From: Hyphomonadaceae bacterium UBA1849
GTDB taxonomy: Bacteria; Pseudomonadota; Alphaproteobacteria; Caulobacterales; Hyphomonadaceae
Direction of reading: 5' to 3'
NCBI GenBank assembly: GCA_002338565.1
Contig: DDIN01000013.1
Span: 50,062 to 114,061 of the forward strand
Length of the DNA stretch: 64,000 bases
Shown: one piece after another, positions 37,315-46,423 of the stretch
How the letters are laid out: every line of letters starts with the position of its first letter
How positions within the stretch are numbered: the stretch's first letter is position 1
Notes under the pieces: generated by a model
The model's database searches: none
What the model was told of the DNA's origin: nothing
The model's input: only the letters and a program-made list of their open reading frames with translations
Position numbers and translations under genes: made by a program

Positions 37315-39363
37315 TTAGTCTTCAACGCCGGAAAGCTTGCGGATCATGAAGTAGATACCGAAGATCAGGCCAAAACCACCGATCAGCGTCAGGAACGGAC
37401 CCGCATAAAGCTGGTTGTCAGCGACTGGTTCATCAGAACCGATCAGACCGCCCCAATCCATGACCCCAAATACACACATTGCAGCGCCCAGAAGTGCGAG
37501 CAGGATGAACGGGAACACGCCGAACCAGAAGTCACCGGCAGTCTTACGGCTGCCCGAGATTTGCGCATGGACCTCGTCAGCATCAACGCCGTTGTCTTCG
37601 CCCGGATAGTGATCAGATACGAGCGGATCAACAATCGTCACGCGGCGGTCATCGTCCTCTTCAGAGGTGTAATCCAGCTCTTCGACGGTTTCCGTCGCCT
37701 CTTCAGTCGTTTCGGCGACGATCGTTTCGCCTTCCTGCCAGATTTCGCCGGTTGCCTCTTCAGCAGCTTCGACTTCCGTCTCAGCAACCTCAACCACGGC
37801 GTCTTCTACAGGCTCTGAGACTTCAAGAAGTGTCGCAGGCTCTTCATCCAGATCAGCGACTTCTTCCAGCGCCTCGGAAACCTCTTCGGTTTCCACGACC
37901 TCGGCCTCGACCAGTTTCGTTTCCTCGACGTCGGCAACGGTTTCGATCTCGGCTTCTTCAACCGCAACCGGTTCCGCTTCAGCCGTGTCTTCTACCTCGT
38001 CCTCGTTGCTAAGCGCTTCGATAACCGGCGCGTCGCCTTCATCTTCATCCGCTTCAGCTTCATCGAGATCGCTAAGCTCTACTTCTTCAGCGCTCGCCTC
38101 AGTCTCGGATTCCGGTTCGGACGCGAGGAAGTTGATTTCATTCTCAACCGGCTCGGCATCTGTCTCGCTTTCCTCCGAACCTTCAGCGGCAGTTTCTGCT
38201 TCCAACTCTGCTTCTGCATCGTCCAGAAAGCTAGGACGCGCGACGTTGTCCTCCAACGTCGCATCATCTTCCTGCGCATCATCAGATGCTGTGGCTTCGG
38301 TTTCATCAGCGGCTTCCAGATCTGGAAGCATAACAGGCTCGGCAGTTGTTTCGTCGTCAGACAGATTTTCGAACGCGACCGTCTCTGCAGTCTCTTCTAC
38401 AGATTCAGTCTCTTCAACTTCGTCTTCTGCTTCGTCGTCACGACGGGAGAGGTTTGACGCAGCGATTGCCGCCGCCAGAAGCGTATCGTCAATGCCATCA
38501 TCCTCGACATCGTCTTCGATCTCGTCATAGTCGGCGAGTTCTTCATCACCAACGACGTCGCTCGCATCCCAGATAGATGCTTCAGCGCGAACACGATTTC
38601 CGATTTCTTCTGTCGTTTCCTCAATCGTCTGAGGTTCGGCCGCTTCAGCCTCTGTCTCATCCTGAGACGGCTCTACAGCAGTTTCGGCAACGGCTTCTTC
38701 TTCCGCTTCAGTCTCTGCTTCCGCTCCGGTTTCACCATTGCTGTTCGCCGCATTCAGTTCAGGCGCAGCAGCCGGCAGAAGTGCAGTCGCTTTAGCTTCT
38801 TCCGTGCGCTTGTTCTCGAGGGACAGCGCGCCGTTAGACAGCGCCAGCACAGACGCAGCAGAGTCGAGAACCGGGCGAACCACGAGGCTCGGAGCCGCCG
38901 GAGCACCAGCAGGGTGGCTAAGGAAAAGGTTTTTCTCAGCAGCACGTCGACGTACCAGCGCATCCAGAACAATCAGATGGCCATCAATGCGTGCTTTACG
39001 CCATGCAGCAAAGCTCTCAGCTGCCGCAAGCATCTCGCCGGAATTCACGTATTTCAGAACATCGCTGTGACGGAAGGCTTCTTCACCAATGTTCCAGGCG
39101 AGCGAAACCAGGGCATCAAACTCGTTCTGGTGCAGAGGAGCTCGCACGACGTCACAGACAAGGCGTTCCGTTTCCTGCAGATCGTAACGCAGAAGATACT
39201 CCGCCTCACGCTCTGAAACCTCAATGCCCTCACGCGCGGATCGCGTATGTCCATAACCCACGATCCAGCCGCCCGTCGGGAGCTTGCTCGACCGTCGTCT
39301 CAACCCTTCGAAGTTCTTGATAAGATCAAGTCCTGCCTGGGATATTCGATTTGTCTGACCCAT
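37315..39363 (-). CDS. spmX: SpmX-type polar muramidase homologue
   Basis: A 682-residue membrane protein. Residues 1-150 are a GH24 lysozyme-like domain with Glu19 (NFEGLR) and GYGHTRS; the same Glu19 is present in Caulobacter SpmX. Residues about 170-600 are an extremely acidic, low-complexity Glu/Ala/Thr/Val region, predicted disordered. The C terminus has two membrane helices (FGVFPFILLALLGAAMCVFG and FLTLIGGFGLIFGIYFMI). In Caulobacter SpmX recruits and activates the kinase DivJ at the stalked pole and interacts with PopZ. The domain order is diagnostic, but the linker is far longer than in Caulobacter (about 430 residues total there). It follows mgtE on the same strand. Confidence 0.85.
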   Translation of the reverse strand: MGQTNRISQAGLDLIKNFEGLRRRSSKLPTGGWIVGYGHTRSAREGIEVSEREAEYLLRYDLQETERLVCDVVRAPLHQNEFDALVSLAWNIGEEAFRHSDVLKYVNSGEMLAAAESFAAWRKARIDGHLIVLDALVRRRAAEKNLFLSHPAGAPAAPSLVVRPVLDSAASVLALSNGALSLENKRTEEAKATALLPAAAPELNAANSNGETGAEAETEAEEEAVAETAVEPSQDETEAEAAEPQTIEETTEEIGNRVRAEASIWDASDVVGDEELADYDEIEDDVEDDGIDDTLLAAAIAASNLSRRDDEAEDEVEETESVEETAETVAFENLSDDETTAEPVMLPDLEAADETEATASDDAQEDDATLEDNVARPSFLDDAEAELEAETAAEGSEESETDAEPVENEINFLASEPESETEASAEEVELSDLDEAEADEDEGDAPVIEALSNEDEVEDTAEAEPVAVEEAEIETVADVEETKLVEAEVVETEEVSEALEEVADLDEEPATLLEVSEPVEDAVVEVAETEVEAAEEATGEIWQEGETIVAETTEEATETVEELDYTSEEDDDRRVTIVDPLVSDHYPGEDNGVDADEVHAQISGSRKTAGDFWFGVFPFILLALLGAAMCVFGVMDWGGLIGSDEPVADNQLYAGPFLTLIGGFGLIFGIYFMIRKLSGVED

Positions 39364-39434
39364 GAATTGCCTCTTTCTGGCACAGTGTGGCGCTTTGAGC
39401 GCTTCTCATGCAATTTCAGAACCTATCTGGATAA

Positions 39435-40829
39435 TCAGGGCAGAAGGAAGACCGTGGCAAGCCCCAGAAAGCTCAAAAAGCCGATAATATCGACCGTGGT
39501 TAAGAGAAAGACAGAAGACGCAACGGCAGGGTCTGCGCCCAGTCGTTTCAACGTCAGAGGAATGATAATTCCGGACAGGCCCGCCCACAGGAAAGTTGCG
39601 AGCATCGCCACGGCAATAACCCCTGATAAAACAGGGTCCCTGAACCAGAAATAAGCGATCGCAGCGACCGCGGCAGAAAACACAACACCGTTTATGAGCG
39701 CGGTAAGCGCCTCACGAATAATCGCGCGGCGTGTCGTGTTGCCCGACAATTCCCGTTCAGCAAGAGCGCGCACAGAAACGGCAAGCGTCTGCGAGCCCGC
39801 ATTGCCTCCCAGAGCCACCACAACAGGCATGAGCACAGCAAGTGAAACAATCGTTTCAATCGTCTTGTCGAACAAAGAAATCACCATCGACGCAACGAAA
39901 GCCGTCAGCACATTCATGGCCAGCCATGGCGCACGGGAACGGAAGGTCGACAAGACCGTATCCAGCGCGTCGGCAGATGATACGTTAGAGAGCGCGAGGA
40001 GGTCTTCGCGGTTTTCTTCCTGAATAACATCTACGACGTCATCAATCGTGACCATACCCGTCAGCCGGCCTGACTCATCGATTACCGGCGCGGACGTCAA
40101 ATCGTATTTCTGGAAGAGATACGCGACTTCTTCCTGGTCCATATCCTCCGGGATTTCGACCTTGTTTTCTTCCATGATCTCGCCGAGCGGCACATTACGC
40201 GGCGTACGCATAATCTTATGCAACGGAACACAGCCCAGCACGCGGAAGGTCGGATCAATTACGTAAATCTCGAAGAAGACGTCCGGCAGCTCTTCAGCGT
40301 TGCTACGGGCGTGATCCACCGTCTGACCGACATTCCAGAATTCTGGCGCTGCCAGAAAGTCGCGCTGCATGAGGCGACCAGCAGACTCCTCATCGAACGA
40401 CATCGCCCGCTCGAGTTCTTCACGGTCACTGCTTTCCAGTTTCTGTAGAATGTCGCTCTGGCGATCATCCTCGAGGTCGTCGAGCAGCATGGCCGCATCG
40501 TCGGTATCAAGTGTATTGAGCGCTTCCTGAAGCATTGCATCAGGCAGGCGCTCGACAACGAGTTCGCGATATTCATCGCGCATCTCGAGAAGCACTTCGG
40601 TCGGGAAACTTTCCGCCAGAATATCGGTCGCAGCACCGATCAGGCTGCGCGGCAGAACCTCAATAACGTCCGCCGCATCAGCCGGGTGATATTGCTCAAG
40701 AACTTCAAGGACTTCAGCCTGACGGCCTGTCTCGATCGCTGCCTCTAATTCAGCAACGCGAGCGGCCTCAATCTCATCTTCGCTGAGCTCCTGTTCAGCG
40801 GGAAGCTCTCGCTCTTCGTCCATTTCCAT
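39435..40829 (-). CDS. mgtE: Magnesium transporter MgtE
   Basis: A 464-residue magnesium channel. The N-terminal superhelical domain (EQYHPADAADVIEVLP) is followed by tandem CBS domains (about residues 150-275) and five membrane helices. The pore signature PVVVALGGNAGSQTLAVSVRAL is intact. Magnesium-dependent gating by the cytoplasmic domain is known for the family. No leader resembling an M-box riboswitch was seen upstream. Confidence 0.95.
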   Translation of the reverse strand: MEMDEERELPAEQELSEDEIEAARVAELEAAIETGRQAEVLEVLEQYHPADAADVIEVLPRSLIGAATDILAESFPTEVLLEMRDEYRELVVERLPDAMLQEALNTLDTDDAAMLLDDLEDDRQSDILQKLESSDREELERAMSFDEESAGRLMQRDFLAAPEFWNVGQTVDHARSNAEELPDVFFEIYVIDPTFRVLGCVPLHKIMRTPRNVPLGEIMEENKVEIPEDMDQEEVAYLFQKYDLTSAPVIDESGRLTGMVTIDDVVDVIQEENREDLLALSNVSSADALDTVLSTFRSRAPWLAMNVLTAFVASMVISLFDKTIETIVSLAVLMPVVVALGGNAGSQTLAVSVRALAERELSGNTTRRAIIREALTALINGVVFSAAVAAIAYFWFRDPVLSGVIAVAMLATFLWAGLSGIIIPLTLKRLGADPAVASSVFLLTTVDIIGFLSFLGLATVFLLP

Positions 40830-40913
40830 GGCGCCCTCCGCAGAACGTGTTTCAGCTCATTGAGTTAGTTTCAGAGTGCGCGGAAATAATCAATGTCTAT
40901 CAATCACGGAAGT

Positions 40914-40953
40914 GCGCGTGTGGCCCTAAAGCTATGATTTCAGTCACACGCGC
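40914..40953. repeat. Inverted repeat upstream of mgtE
   Basis: Perfect 9-bp arms GCGCGTGTG / CACACGCGC with a 22-base loop lie between the hydrolase stop and mgtE. There is no T-tract. It may be an operator or a weak terminator. Confidence 0.4.
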
Positions 40954-40971
40954 AGAGCCTTCCGCTCCAGA

Positions 40972-42039
40972 TCAGTCATGAACCTCCGAGAGGAAGTCGA
41001 GGATCAGCGCATTGACCTGATCGGCCTCCTCCTGTTGCACCCAGTGGCCTGCGCCTTCGATAAGATGCACATCGCGCAGATCACGCACGGTTCGCTCCAG
41101 CCCCGCTCGCAACTGTTCTGCGTTCGCGCCGCCAATAACAACATCCTGCTCCCCTGCAATGAACACCACCGGAATATCTATCTGTGCGCCGTCCAGCTCG
41201 CCGGTCGTTTCCCAGTTACGATGGAAGTTTCGGTAATAGTTGATGCCGCCGCGAAAACCGGACTCTGTGAAGTTGTCGACATAGTATTGAAGATCGCTTT
41301 CGCTCAGCCAGTCAGGAAACTCCGTCGGCTGGCCAAGGCGCTGCGTCCAACCGCCAGCAGACCGGTGCGGATCCTGAATTTCAGGCGGTGTGCGCGGTGT
41401 TTCAGGCGATGCGTAAAGGCGTTGAAGAATACCTCGTGGATCAGCATCAAACTCGGCTTCTGCTACGCCCGGTTCTTGAAAATAAAGGATGTAATAGAAG
41501 TTCTCACCAAAGCCCGCACGCATACGGTCAATCGGAGATACGTCTCCGCGTGGGCTGTAAGGCACGCTCATCGCGACCAGTGCATCAAACTTTTCCGGAT
41601 GAAACAGCACGGAATACCAGCTCACGACCGCGCCCCAGTCATGGCCAACAATGGTCGCCTGCTCGTAACCGTAATGGTCTACCAAGCCTGCAATATCATT
41701 CGCGAGCGTTTGAATGCGATAGGCTTCCACATCGGCAGGGGCATCGCTACCGCCATAGCCACGCATGTCCGGCGCGATGACGTGATATCCGGCCTCAACA
41801 AGCGCCGGGATCTGATAGCGCCAAGAATACCAGAGCTCCGGCCAGCCGTGCACAAATACTATGAGAGGGCCGTCATCGGGTCCGGCTTCAGCAACACGCA
41901 GCTCGACGCCGTTCACCTGCACTTCTGTCAGCTCTATGGCCGTTCCGTTCGAGGTTTCGGTCGCAGGTGTTGTACTACAGCTCGTCAAGACGAGCGCCGC
42001 AGCGCCCATGATCAGACTGCTAATTTTAGTGATTGTCAT
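40972..42039 (-). CDS. Epoxide-hydrolase-like alpha/beta hydrolase, lipoprotein
   Basis: A 355-residue hydrolase. The ATG at 42039 follows GGGAGG and gives MTITKISSLIMGAAALVLTSC, a lipoprotein signal with lipobox LTSC. The oxyanion motif is HGWPELWYSW and the nucleophile elbow VGHDWGAVVS has Asp, as in epoxide hydrolases and dehalogenases rather than Ser esterases. The acid is in AGEQDVVIGG and the His in EGAGHWVQQE. It probably works in the periplasm, membrane-tethered. A longer frame from 42096 lacks both signal start and ribosome-binding site. Confidence 0.87.
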   Translation of the reverse strand: MTITKISSLIMGAAALVLTSCSTTPATETSNGTAIELTEVQVNGVELRVAEAGPDDGPLIVFVHGWPELWYSWRYQIPALVEAGYHVIAPDMRGYGGSDAPADVEAYRIQTLANDIAGLVDHYGYEQATIVGHDWGAVVSWYSVLFHPEKFDALVAMSVPYSPRGDVSPIDRMRAGFGENFYYILYFQEPGVAEAEFDADPRGILQRLYASPETPRTPPEIQDPHRSAGGWTQRLGQPTEFPDWLSESDLQYYVDNFTESGFRGGINYYRNFHRNWETTGELDGAQIDIPVVFIAGEQDVVIGGANAEQLRAGLERTVRDLRDVHLIEGAGHWVQQEEADQVNALILDFLSEVHD

Positions 42040-42111
42040 CCGGACCTCCCTCTCATCCCTATTAACACGTTTAGGATGCAGGCGCAGGCAAGGCAATCAA
42101 TATAGTAGAAA

Positions 42112-42143
42112 AACAATGCCCTGCCATTTCTGGCAGGGCGTTG
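42112..42143 (-). terminator. Terminator of the MFS transporter gene
   Basis: A 13-bp stem (CAATGCCCTGCCA / TGGCAGGGCGTTG, one wobble) with a TTTC loop is followed on the minus strand by TTTTTCT, 8 bp after the MFS stop. Confidence 0.9.
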
Positions 42144-42150
42144 CGTCAGA

Positions 42151-43584
42151 TTAGTTTGCCTGAAGCTCTTTCTTCAAAGGCTTAGCCGCCATGATGAGAA
42201 GCACACCAGACAGCACATAGAGCGAAACCGTCACCAGCATGGAGTATTGCAGGCTGACGGGGTTTGCCATTGCGCAAGCTTCCGCGAGCGCCGATGTGTC
42301 GCCCGCTTCAAGCACCGTACAGGATGCACGGGTTACATCGCCGACATTCGCAGCTGCAAGCTGCATGTTGAAGAAGATATCGCTCAGCGCGCCAATGAAG
42401 AGCGGGCCAAGGCCATAGCCGAGCAGGTTCACCACAAACAGCATGATAGCTGTTGATACGGCACGCATTGTGTTGCGTACGACGCCCTGCGCGATTGTGT
42501 ACTGAGCGGCCAGATAGCCGTATTTAATGAACGCACCAAGCGCGAGACCAACTGCACAGAGCCAAAGCGTGTTCGTCATGAACGCCAGAATGTAAAACGG
42601 CACACAGAGAACAAGGCCAAGGCCCGGAAGCCATGCAATAGCGGTCGTGCGCTTTTTGGCGATCTTGCTCACAACCCAGCCTGTCGCGAACGTGCCTACA
42701 GCCGCGGCCAGCGCGACCGGGACGTTGATCCAAACCGCCGCCTGACCGGCTGTCAGGTCAAAGGACCGTACGAGGTAGAGAGATTGGAAAGAAGAGACGC
42801 CATAACCGCAGAAAGCGGCGAGCGTGCAGGATGCCGTCATGAACCAGAAGGATGATTTGGTGGTGAGCTCTTTTAGTCCTGCCGCGAACGGGACCCGCTC
42901 ACGTGGCGCAGAGGCTCCGCCCGGGTCAGAGTAGCCACGCGGCGGCTCTTTGACCGTCAGGAAGAAGACAATCGCAAACGCAACGCCCGGCAAACCAAGC
43001 GCAAAGAAAGCGACCCGCCAACCGAACGCATCAGTGATCGGGCCGCCAATCAGGTTTGCCAGCATCGTACCCAGCGTTACGCCCATGGCGTAATAGCCAA
43101 GCGCGGCGGATCGTTTGCGCGGTGGGTAGTAATCAGAAATCAGTGAATTTGCTGGCGGCGTACATCCGGCCTCACCAACGCCCACACCAACGCGGAACAA
43201 GAGAAGGCTCCAGAAGCCGCCGATCACCAATCCGCCAATCGTGACCTCGCGCGAAAGACCACACAGCGCCGTCATCAGAGACCAGAGCGCAAGACAGATC
43301 GCGATAATCGCAACGCGGTTACGGCGCTCCGAAATCTGCGCCAGCGGGATACCAACAATCGTATAGAACAGCGCGAAACCGAAACCGGTAAGCAAGCCGA
43401 ATGCGGTATCGGAAATGCCAAGCTCTGGTTTCATGACAGGCGCAACGACGGACAAAAGCCCGCGGTCGATAAAGTTCATGATGTAGATAAGAAGAAGAGC
43501 GTTCAGCACATAAGTACGCTGTGTGCGCGTGCCGAAGCCTTCCATCACGCCAGGGCTGTCACCCTGAGCTGACGTCACACTCAT
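42151..43584 (-). CDS. MFS transporter, spinster-like / organic-anion type
   Basis: A 477-residue transporter with 12 predicted helices. Helix 1 has IYIMNFIDRGLLSVVAPVMKPELG, typical of the anion:cation symporter/spinster-like branch of MFS. The first loop reads AQISERRNR, the motif A variant. FRVGVGVGEAGCTPPANSLI is the strongly conserved helix 4 region. The ATG at 43584 follows GGGAGG; an upstream in-frame start at 43632 is weaker. Substrate unknown. It is the last core-genome gene before the accessory element. Confidence 0.9.
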   Translation of the reverse strand: MSVTSAQGDSPGVMEGFGTRTQRTYVLNALLLIYIMNFIDRGLLSVVAPVMKPELGISDTAFGLLTGFGFALFYTIVGIPLAQISERRNRVAIIAICLALWSLMTALCGLSREVTIGGLVIGGFWSLLLFRVGVGVGEAGCTPPANSLISDYYPPRKRSAALGYYAMGVTLGTMLANLIGGPITDAFGWRVAFFALGLPGVAFAIVFFLTVKEPPRGYSDPGGASAPRERVPFAAGLKELTTKSSFWFMTASCTLAAFCGYGVSSFQSLYLVRSFDLTAGQAAVWINVPVALAAAVGTFATGWVVSKIAKKRTTAIAWLPGLGLVLCVPFYILAFMTNTLWLCAVGLALGAFIKYGYLAAQYTIAQGVVRNTMRAVSTAIMLFVVNLLGYGLGPLFIGALSDIFFNMQLAAANVGDVTRASCTVLEAGDTSALAEACAMANPVSLQYSMLVTVSLYVLSGVLLIMAAKPLKKELQAN

Positions 43585-43784
43585 ATTTTTCCTCCCGACG
43601 CTGCTGAGTTGGGGTGCCGGTTTTCCGGTCATGCAGCGTGTTTGGGTATAGCTTACCCATCAATTCGGGAGGGATGCAATCAAAACCGGAATATTAGTTA
43701 TGAACTAAACGACATAATCTACCGGTATAGATCGACACGTGCGAAGACATACGCCGTGTATCAGTAATTTATACTGTCTTTATT

Positions 43785-43912
43785 TGAAATCGTCGCGGCG
43801 GACGGGTACGAGCATCGTAGCGGCAGCCTTGAGCGCGATCCATCGCCCTGGCGCAGCCAAGCGGGCGATCAAAACGAAGAGATACGATTCTTTCCTAAAT
43901 TCGTGCCACTGG
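43785..43912 (+). repeat. Direct repeat copy 1 (~128 bp)
   Basis: It matches the copy at 44011-44139 with spacing 226 bp. The 3' ~90 bp, from GCAGCCTTGAGC to TTCGTGCCAC, differs at about five positions; the 5' part shares TGAAATCG and GGACGGGT at the same offsets. Confidence 0.8.
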
Positions 43913-44010
43913 ATTGGAGCACAAATCATACCGCGGCAGACCTGCCGTCGGGCTTTGCCCGCCTGCCGGAGCCGCTGCGCGGCGCGAGGCGCATCAAAGA
44001 CGATTTTCCC

Positions 44011-44139
44011 TGAAATCGATCCACTGGACGGGTGCCAGGTTAATGGCTGCAGCCTTGAGCGCGATCCATCGCGCTGGCGCAGCCAGTGCGGGCGATCAAA
44101 ACGAAGAGACACGATTCTTTCCTAAATTCGTGCCACCGG
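44011..44139 (+). repeat. Direct repeat copy 2 (~128 bp)
   Basis: Second copy, directly upstream of the mob genes. At its 3' end the sequence continues into a palindrome (ATTCGTGCC / GGCACGAAT) that copy 1 lacks. Confidence 0.8.
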
Positions 44140-44199
44140 CACGAATGTTTTTGCGTAGCAAAATTGGAAAGAATGGTGCGGCCCGAGTTACCAAACTCG
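44126..44199. other. Hairpin cluster, candidate oriT
   Basis: Three inverted repeats occur in 74 bp: ATTCGTGCC-3-GGCACGAAT (44126-44146), TTTTGC-GTA-GCAAAA (44149-44163) and CGAGTT-ACCA-AACTCG (44184-44199). They lie 78 bp before the MobC-like gene, the usual place for the nic region recognised by the relaxase. The nic site itself cannot be named. Confidence 0.45.
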
Positions 44200-44276
44200 A
44201 ACCAACTGTTTGCAGAATTAGCAGATTGGAACCGCATTCTTGAAGACCTGAATTCACCCGCTCTGGAGCTGGAACC

Positions 44277-44666
44277 ATGACGGGAAAGCTTCAAAACAAC
44301 TTCGAGACCGCAGCAAATCCGAAACCGAAACTTCGCCGCAAGCGGCTCTCACCCTTGTCTATCCGTGTGACAGAGGATGAGAAAAAGCAGCTCGAAAAGC
44401 TGGCCGGTGATCAGTCAATCAATGCCTATGTGCGCTCTAAAATCCTTGGGGATAAATCGAAGCGCAATGCGCCCTGCAGAGAATCGCTTGCGCGTCTGTT
44501 GGCACGGATGGGGGAGACCGAGATCGGCCCAAGCCTTAGAACACTAGCTCGATCCGCAGAGATTGGGGCGTTGATCGTTGATGCCGAGACAAAGGCGCAA
44601 CTGAATACGGCGCTGGTTGCGATCATCACCATGCGCACCGAGCTGATCAAAGCACTCAGCCGCTGA
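44277..44666 (+). CDS. MobC-like relaxosome protein
   Basis: A 129-residue small basic protein. PLSIRVTEDEKKQLEKLAG followed by INAYVRSKIL is the ribbon-helix-helix DNA-binding motif of plasmid mobilization (MobC/NikA-type) proteins. The C-terminal half is helical. It would bind and bend oriT DNA for the relaxase. It starts 9 bp before the relaxase gene's upstream boundary, forming a mob operon. Confidence 0.85.
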   Translation: MTGKLQNNFETAANPKPKLRRKRLSPLSIRVTEDEKKQLEKLAGDQSINAYVRSKILGDKSKRNAPCRESLARLLARMGETEIGPSLRTLARSAEIGALIVDAETKAQLNTALVAIITMRTELIKALSR

Positions 44667-44675
44667 GATACGCTC

Positions 44676-45911
44676 ATGATCCTCAAAGCCTCAGAGCGCG
44701 CCTATGGGCAAAACCTTGCGCGTCATCTTCTCAATGTCGAAGACAATGAGCATGTCGAGCTGGTTGAGCTGCGCGGCTTTATCTCGGATGACCTGGCCGG
44801 TGCGTTCAAAGAAGCCGAAGCGCTTTGCCGTGGCACAAAGCGCACAAGCAAATATCTCTTCTCGCTGAGCCTCAATCCGCCAGAGGATGCGAATGCCACC
44901 CTGAAGGATTTCGAGAATGCTGCGCAGCAGGTCGAAGACAAGCTTGGCCTTGGCGGTCAGCCACGCGCTTTGGTTCTGCACGACAAAAATGGCCGGTTAC
45001 ATGCCCATGTCGTGTGGTCGAGAATTAATGCCGAAACCATGACGGCGAAACAGCTCCCACACTTTAAGCGAAAACTCATGGATATCGCGCACGATCTTTA
45101 TCTGGAGCATGGCTGGAACCTTCCAAGCGGGCTTGAAGCCCATGGTAAAGCGCGAGACGTGAACTACGAGCTTGCTGAAGCCCAGCAATCAAAACGCGCC
45201 AAACGTGATCCTGAAGCCCTCAAACAGCTCTTTCAAAACTGTTGGGAGATTTCTGACGATCTGACGAGCTTTCGCGCTGCACTGCGTGAACAGGGCTTTG
45301 GACTTGCCAGAGGTGATCGCCGGGGATTTGTCGCCATTGATACGAGTGACAAAGTCTATTCGTTATCGCGCTGGTGCGGTGTGAAAACCCGGGAATTGAA
45401 AGCGCGGCTAGGTGATCCTGAAGAGCTTTCAGATATCGATACGGTGCGCGCTGTTCTGATATCCGAGGGCGAAGCAGAAAAGCAGCGCGCACTGCGAGAA
45501 CGCGCCCAAGTCCTGAAATCCCGAATTAAGCCGATGCTCGCGGCACGTAAGGAAATGGTCGCGCAACATCGTGCCGCTAGACGCACCCTCTCAAGCCAAC
45601 AAACCTCACGTGCGACCGAAGAGGCACGTCAGCGATCTTCTCGCTTTGCAAAAGGATTGGGAATGATCTGGGAGTTTGTGAGCGGCAAGCGAGCCAAACT
45701 CAGCAAAGAGAATGCCCTCCATCTGGCAGAATGCCAGGCGCGCGACCGAAGGGAGCGCGAAATCCTTGGCGCGCGTCAGCGCAAAGAGCGACGAGAGCTG
45801 GAGTTTCAAATCCGAGCACGGCTGAACAAGCTGCGCGAACTGGAACGCGAGCCGGATATGACGCGCTCGCATTCTCTGCGTAGAGATATGTCTGGTCCCA
45901 CACTTCAGTGA
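44676..45911 (+). CDS. Relaxase / mobilization nuclease (MOBP-like)
   Basis: A 411-residue relaxase. The likely catalytic Tyr is near the N terminus (SERAYGQNLARHLL), and the metal-binding motif is HDKNGRLHAHVVWSRIN, the HxD...HxH region of the relaxase domain (residues about 90-110). Residues 160-300 resemble the TrwC-unrelated accessory region of short alphaproteobacterial relaxases, and the C terminus is a Lys/Arg/Glu-rich helical tail. No type IV secretion genes are in the window, so the element would be mobilized in trans. The end overlaps convergent ardA by 7 bp. Confidence 0.87.
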   Translation: MILKASERAYGQNLARHLLNVEDNEHVELVELRGFISDDLAGAFKEAEALCRGTKRTSKYLFSLSLNPPEDANATLKDFENAAQQVEDKLGLGGQPRALVLHDKNGRLHAHVVWSRINAETMTAKQLPHFKRKLMDIAHDLYLEHGWNLPSGLEAHGKARDVNYELAEAQQSKRAKRDPEALKQLFQNCWEISDDLTSFRAALREQGFGLARGDRRGFVAIDTSDKVYSLSRWCGVKTRELKARLGDPEELSDIDTVRAVLISEGEAEKQRALRERAQVLKSRIKPMLAARKEMVAQHRAARRTLSSQQTSRATEEARQRSSRFAKGLGMIWEFVSGKRAKLSKENALHLAECQARDRREREILGARQRKERRELEFQIRARLNKLRELEREPDMTRSHSLRRDMSGPTLQ

Positions 45912-46423
45912 AACCAGAATACATGCAGCTCGTCATAACCGAGACGGATGACCAGCACATCGCTGATTTCCAGATCACGCCCCATGCGCTCGTAATCGAT
46001 ATAGTACTGCAGGGAGTCTGGAACCTGCGTGGTCTGCTCGGTCAGCTCTTCTGCAAACTCAGCGAGAGACGAATACTGCCCCGCATAGTGGTCATTGAGC
46101 GCAGTTTTGGCCTCTTCCAGATCACCGCCATAATGCGCGGCAAGTTCAGCGCCTAAGCGCCAATGCTCTTCAATAAAGGCTGCTTTTTCGCAGACGCTTT
46201 CGATCCCCTCATATTCCGAGATATCAAGCCCCTCAAAGCCTTCATGATCATGAATTGCCCACTCTTCCGCGTCAGGGATAGGCGAGGTTTTGAGCACCTC
46301 TCTGATCCCTTCCCAGATTGTTTCTTCTCCTAGGGATGCATCAATCCACTGGCCATGCAGATAGCCGTTATTGTAGGCGGCAAGACACGCCACATAGATT
46401 CTGATCTCTCCTTCGCTTTTCAT
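45905..46423 (-). CDS. ardA: Anti-restriction protein ArdA
   Basis: A 172-residue, strongly acidic protein. The N-terminal motif IYVACLAAYNNGYLHGQWIDA is diagnostic of ArdA, a DNA mimic that inhibits type I restriction-modification enzymes when plasmids enter a new host. The C-terminal part is acidic helices with EEL and DYERMGRDLE, as in other ArdA. The ATG at 46423 follows GGAGG at 7 bases; an in-frame start at 46453 is not needed. Confidence 0.95.
   Translation of the reverse strand: MKSEGEIRIYVACLAAYNNGYLHGQWIDASLGEETIWEGIREVLKTSPIPDAEEWAIHDHEGFEGLDISEYEGIESVCEKAAFIEEHWRLGAELAAHYGGDLEEAKTALNDHYAGQYSSLAEFAEELTEQTTQVPDSLQYYIDYERMGRDLEISDVLVIRLGYDELHVFWFH

Noticed and set aside
37985..38530. 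Ser-rich 181-residue plus-strand frame
   Set aside because: Its Ser/Ala repeats are the antisense reading of the Glu/Ala-rich linker of spmX, not a gene.
37315..39363. Phage endolysin
   Set aside because: The GH24 head is fused to a long acidic region and two C-terminal membrane helices, the SpmX layout, and no phage genes are nearby.
40830..40971. Magnesium (M-box) riboswitch before mgtE
   Set aside because: The only structure is a single 9-bp inverted repeat with a 22-base loop in a leader too short and simple for an M-box.
43785..44139. CRISPR array or iterons
   Set aside because: There are only two long imperfect copies with a 226-bp period; no short regular repeats or spacers.
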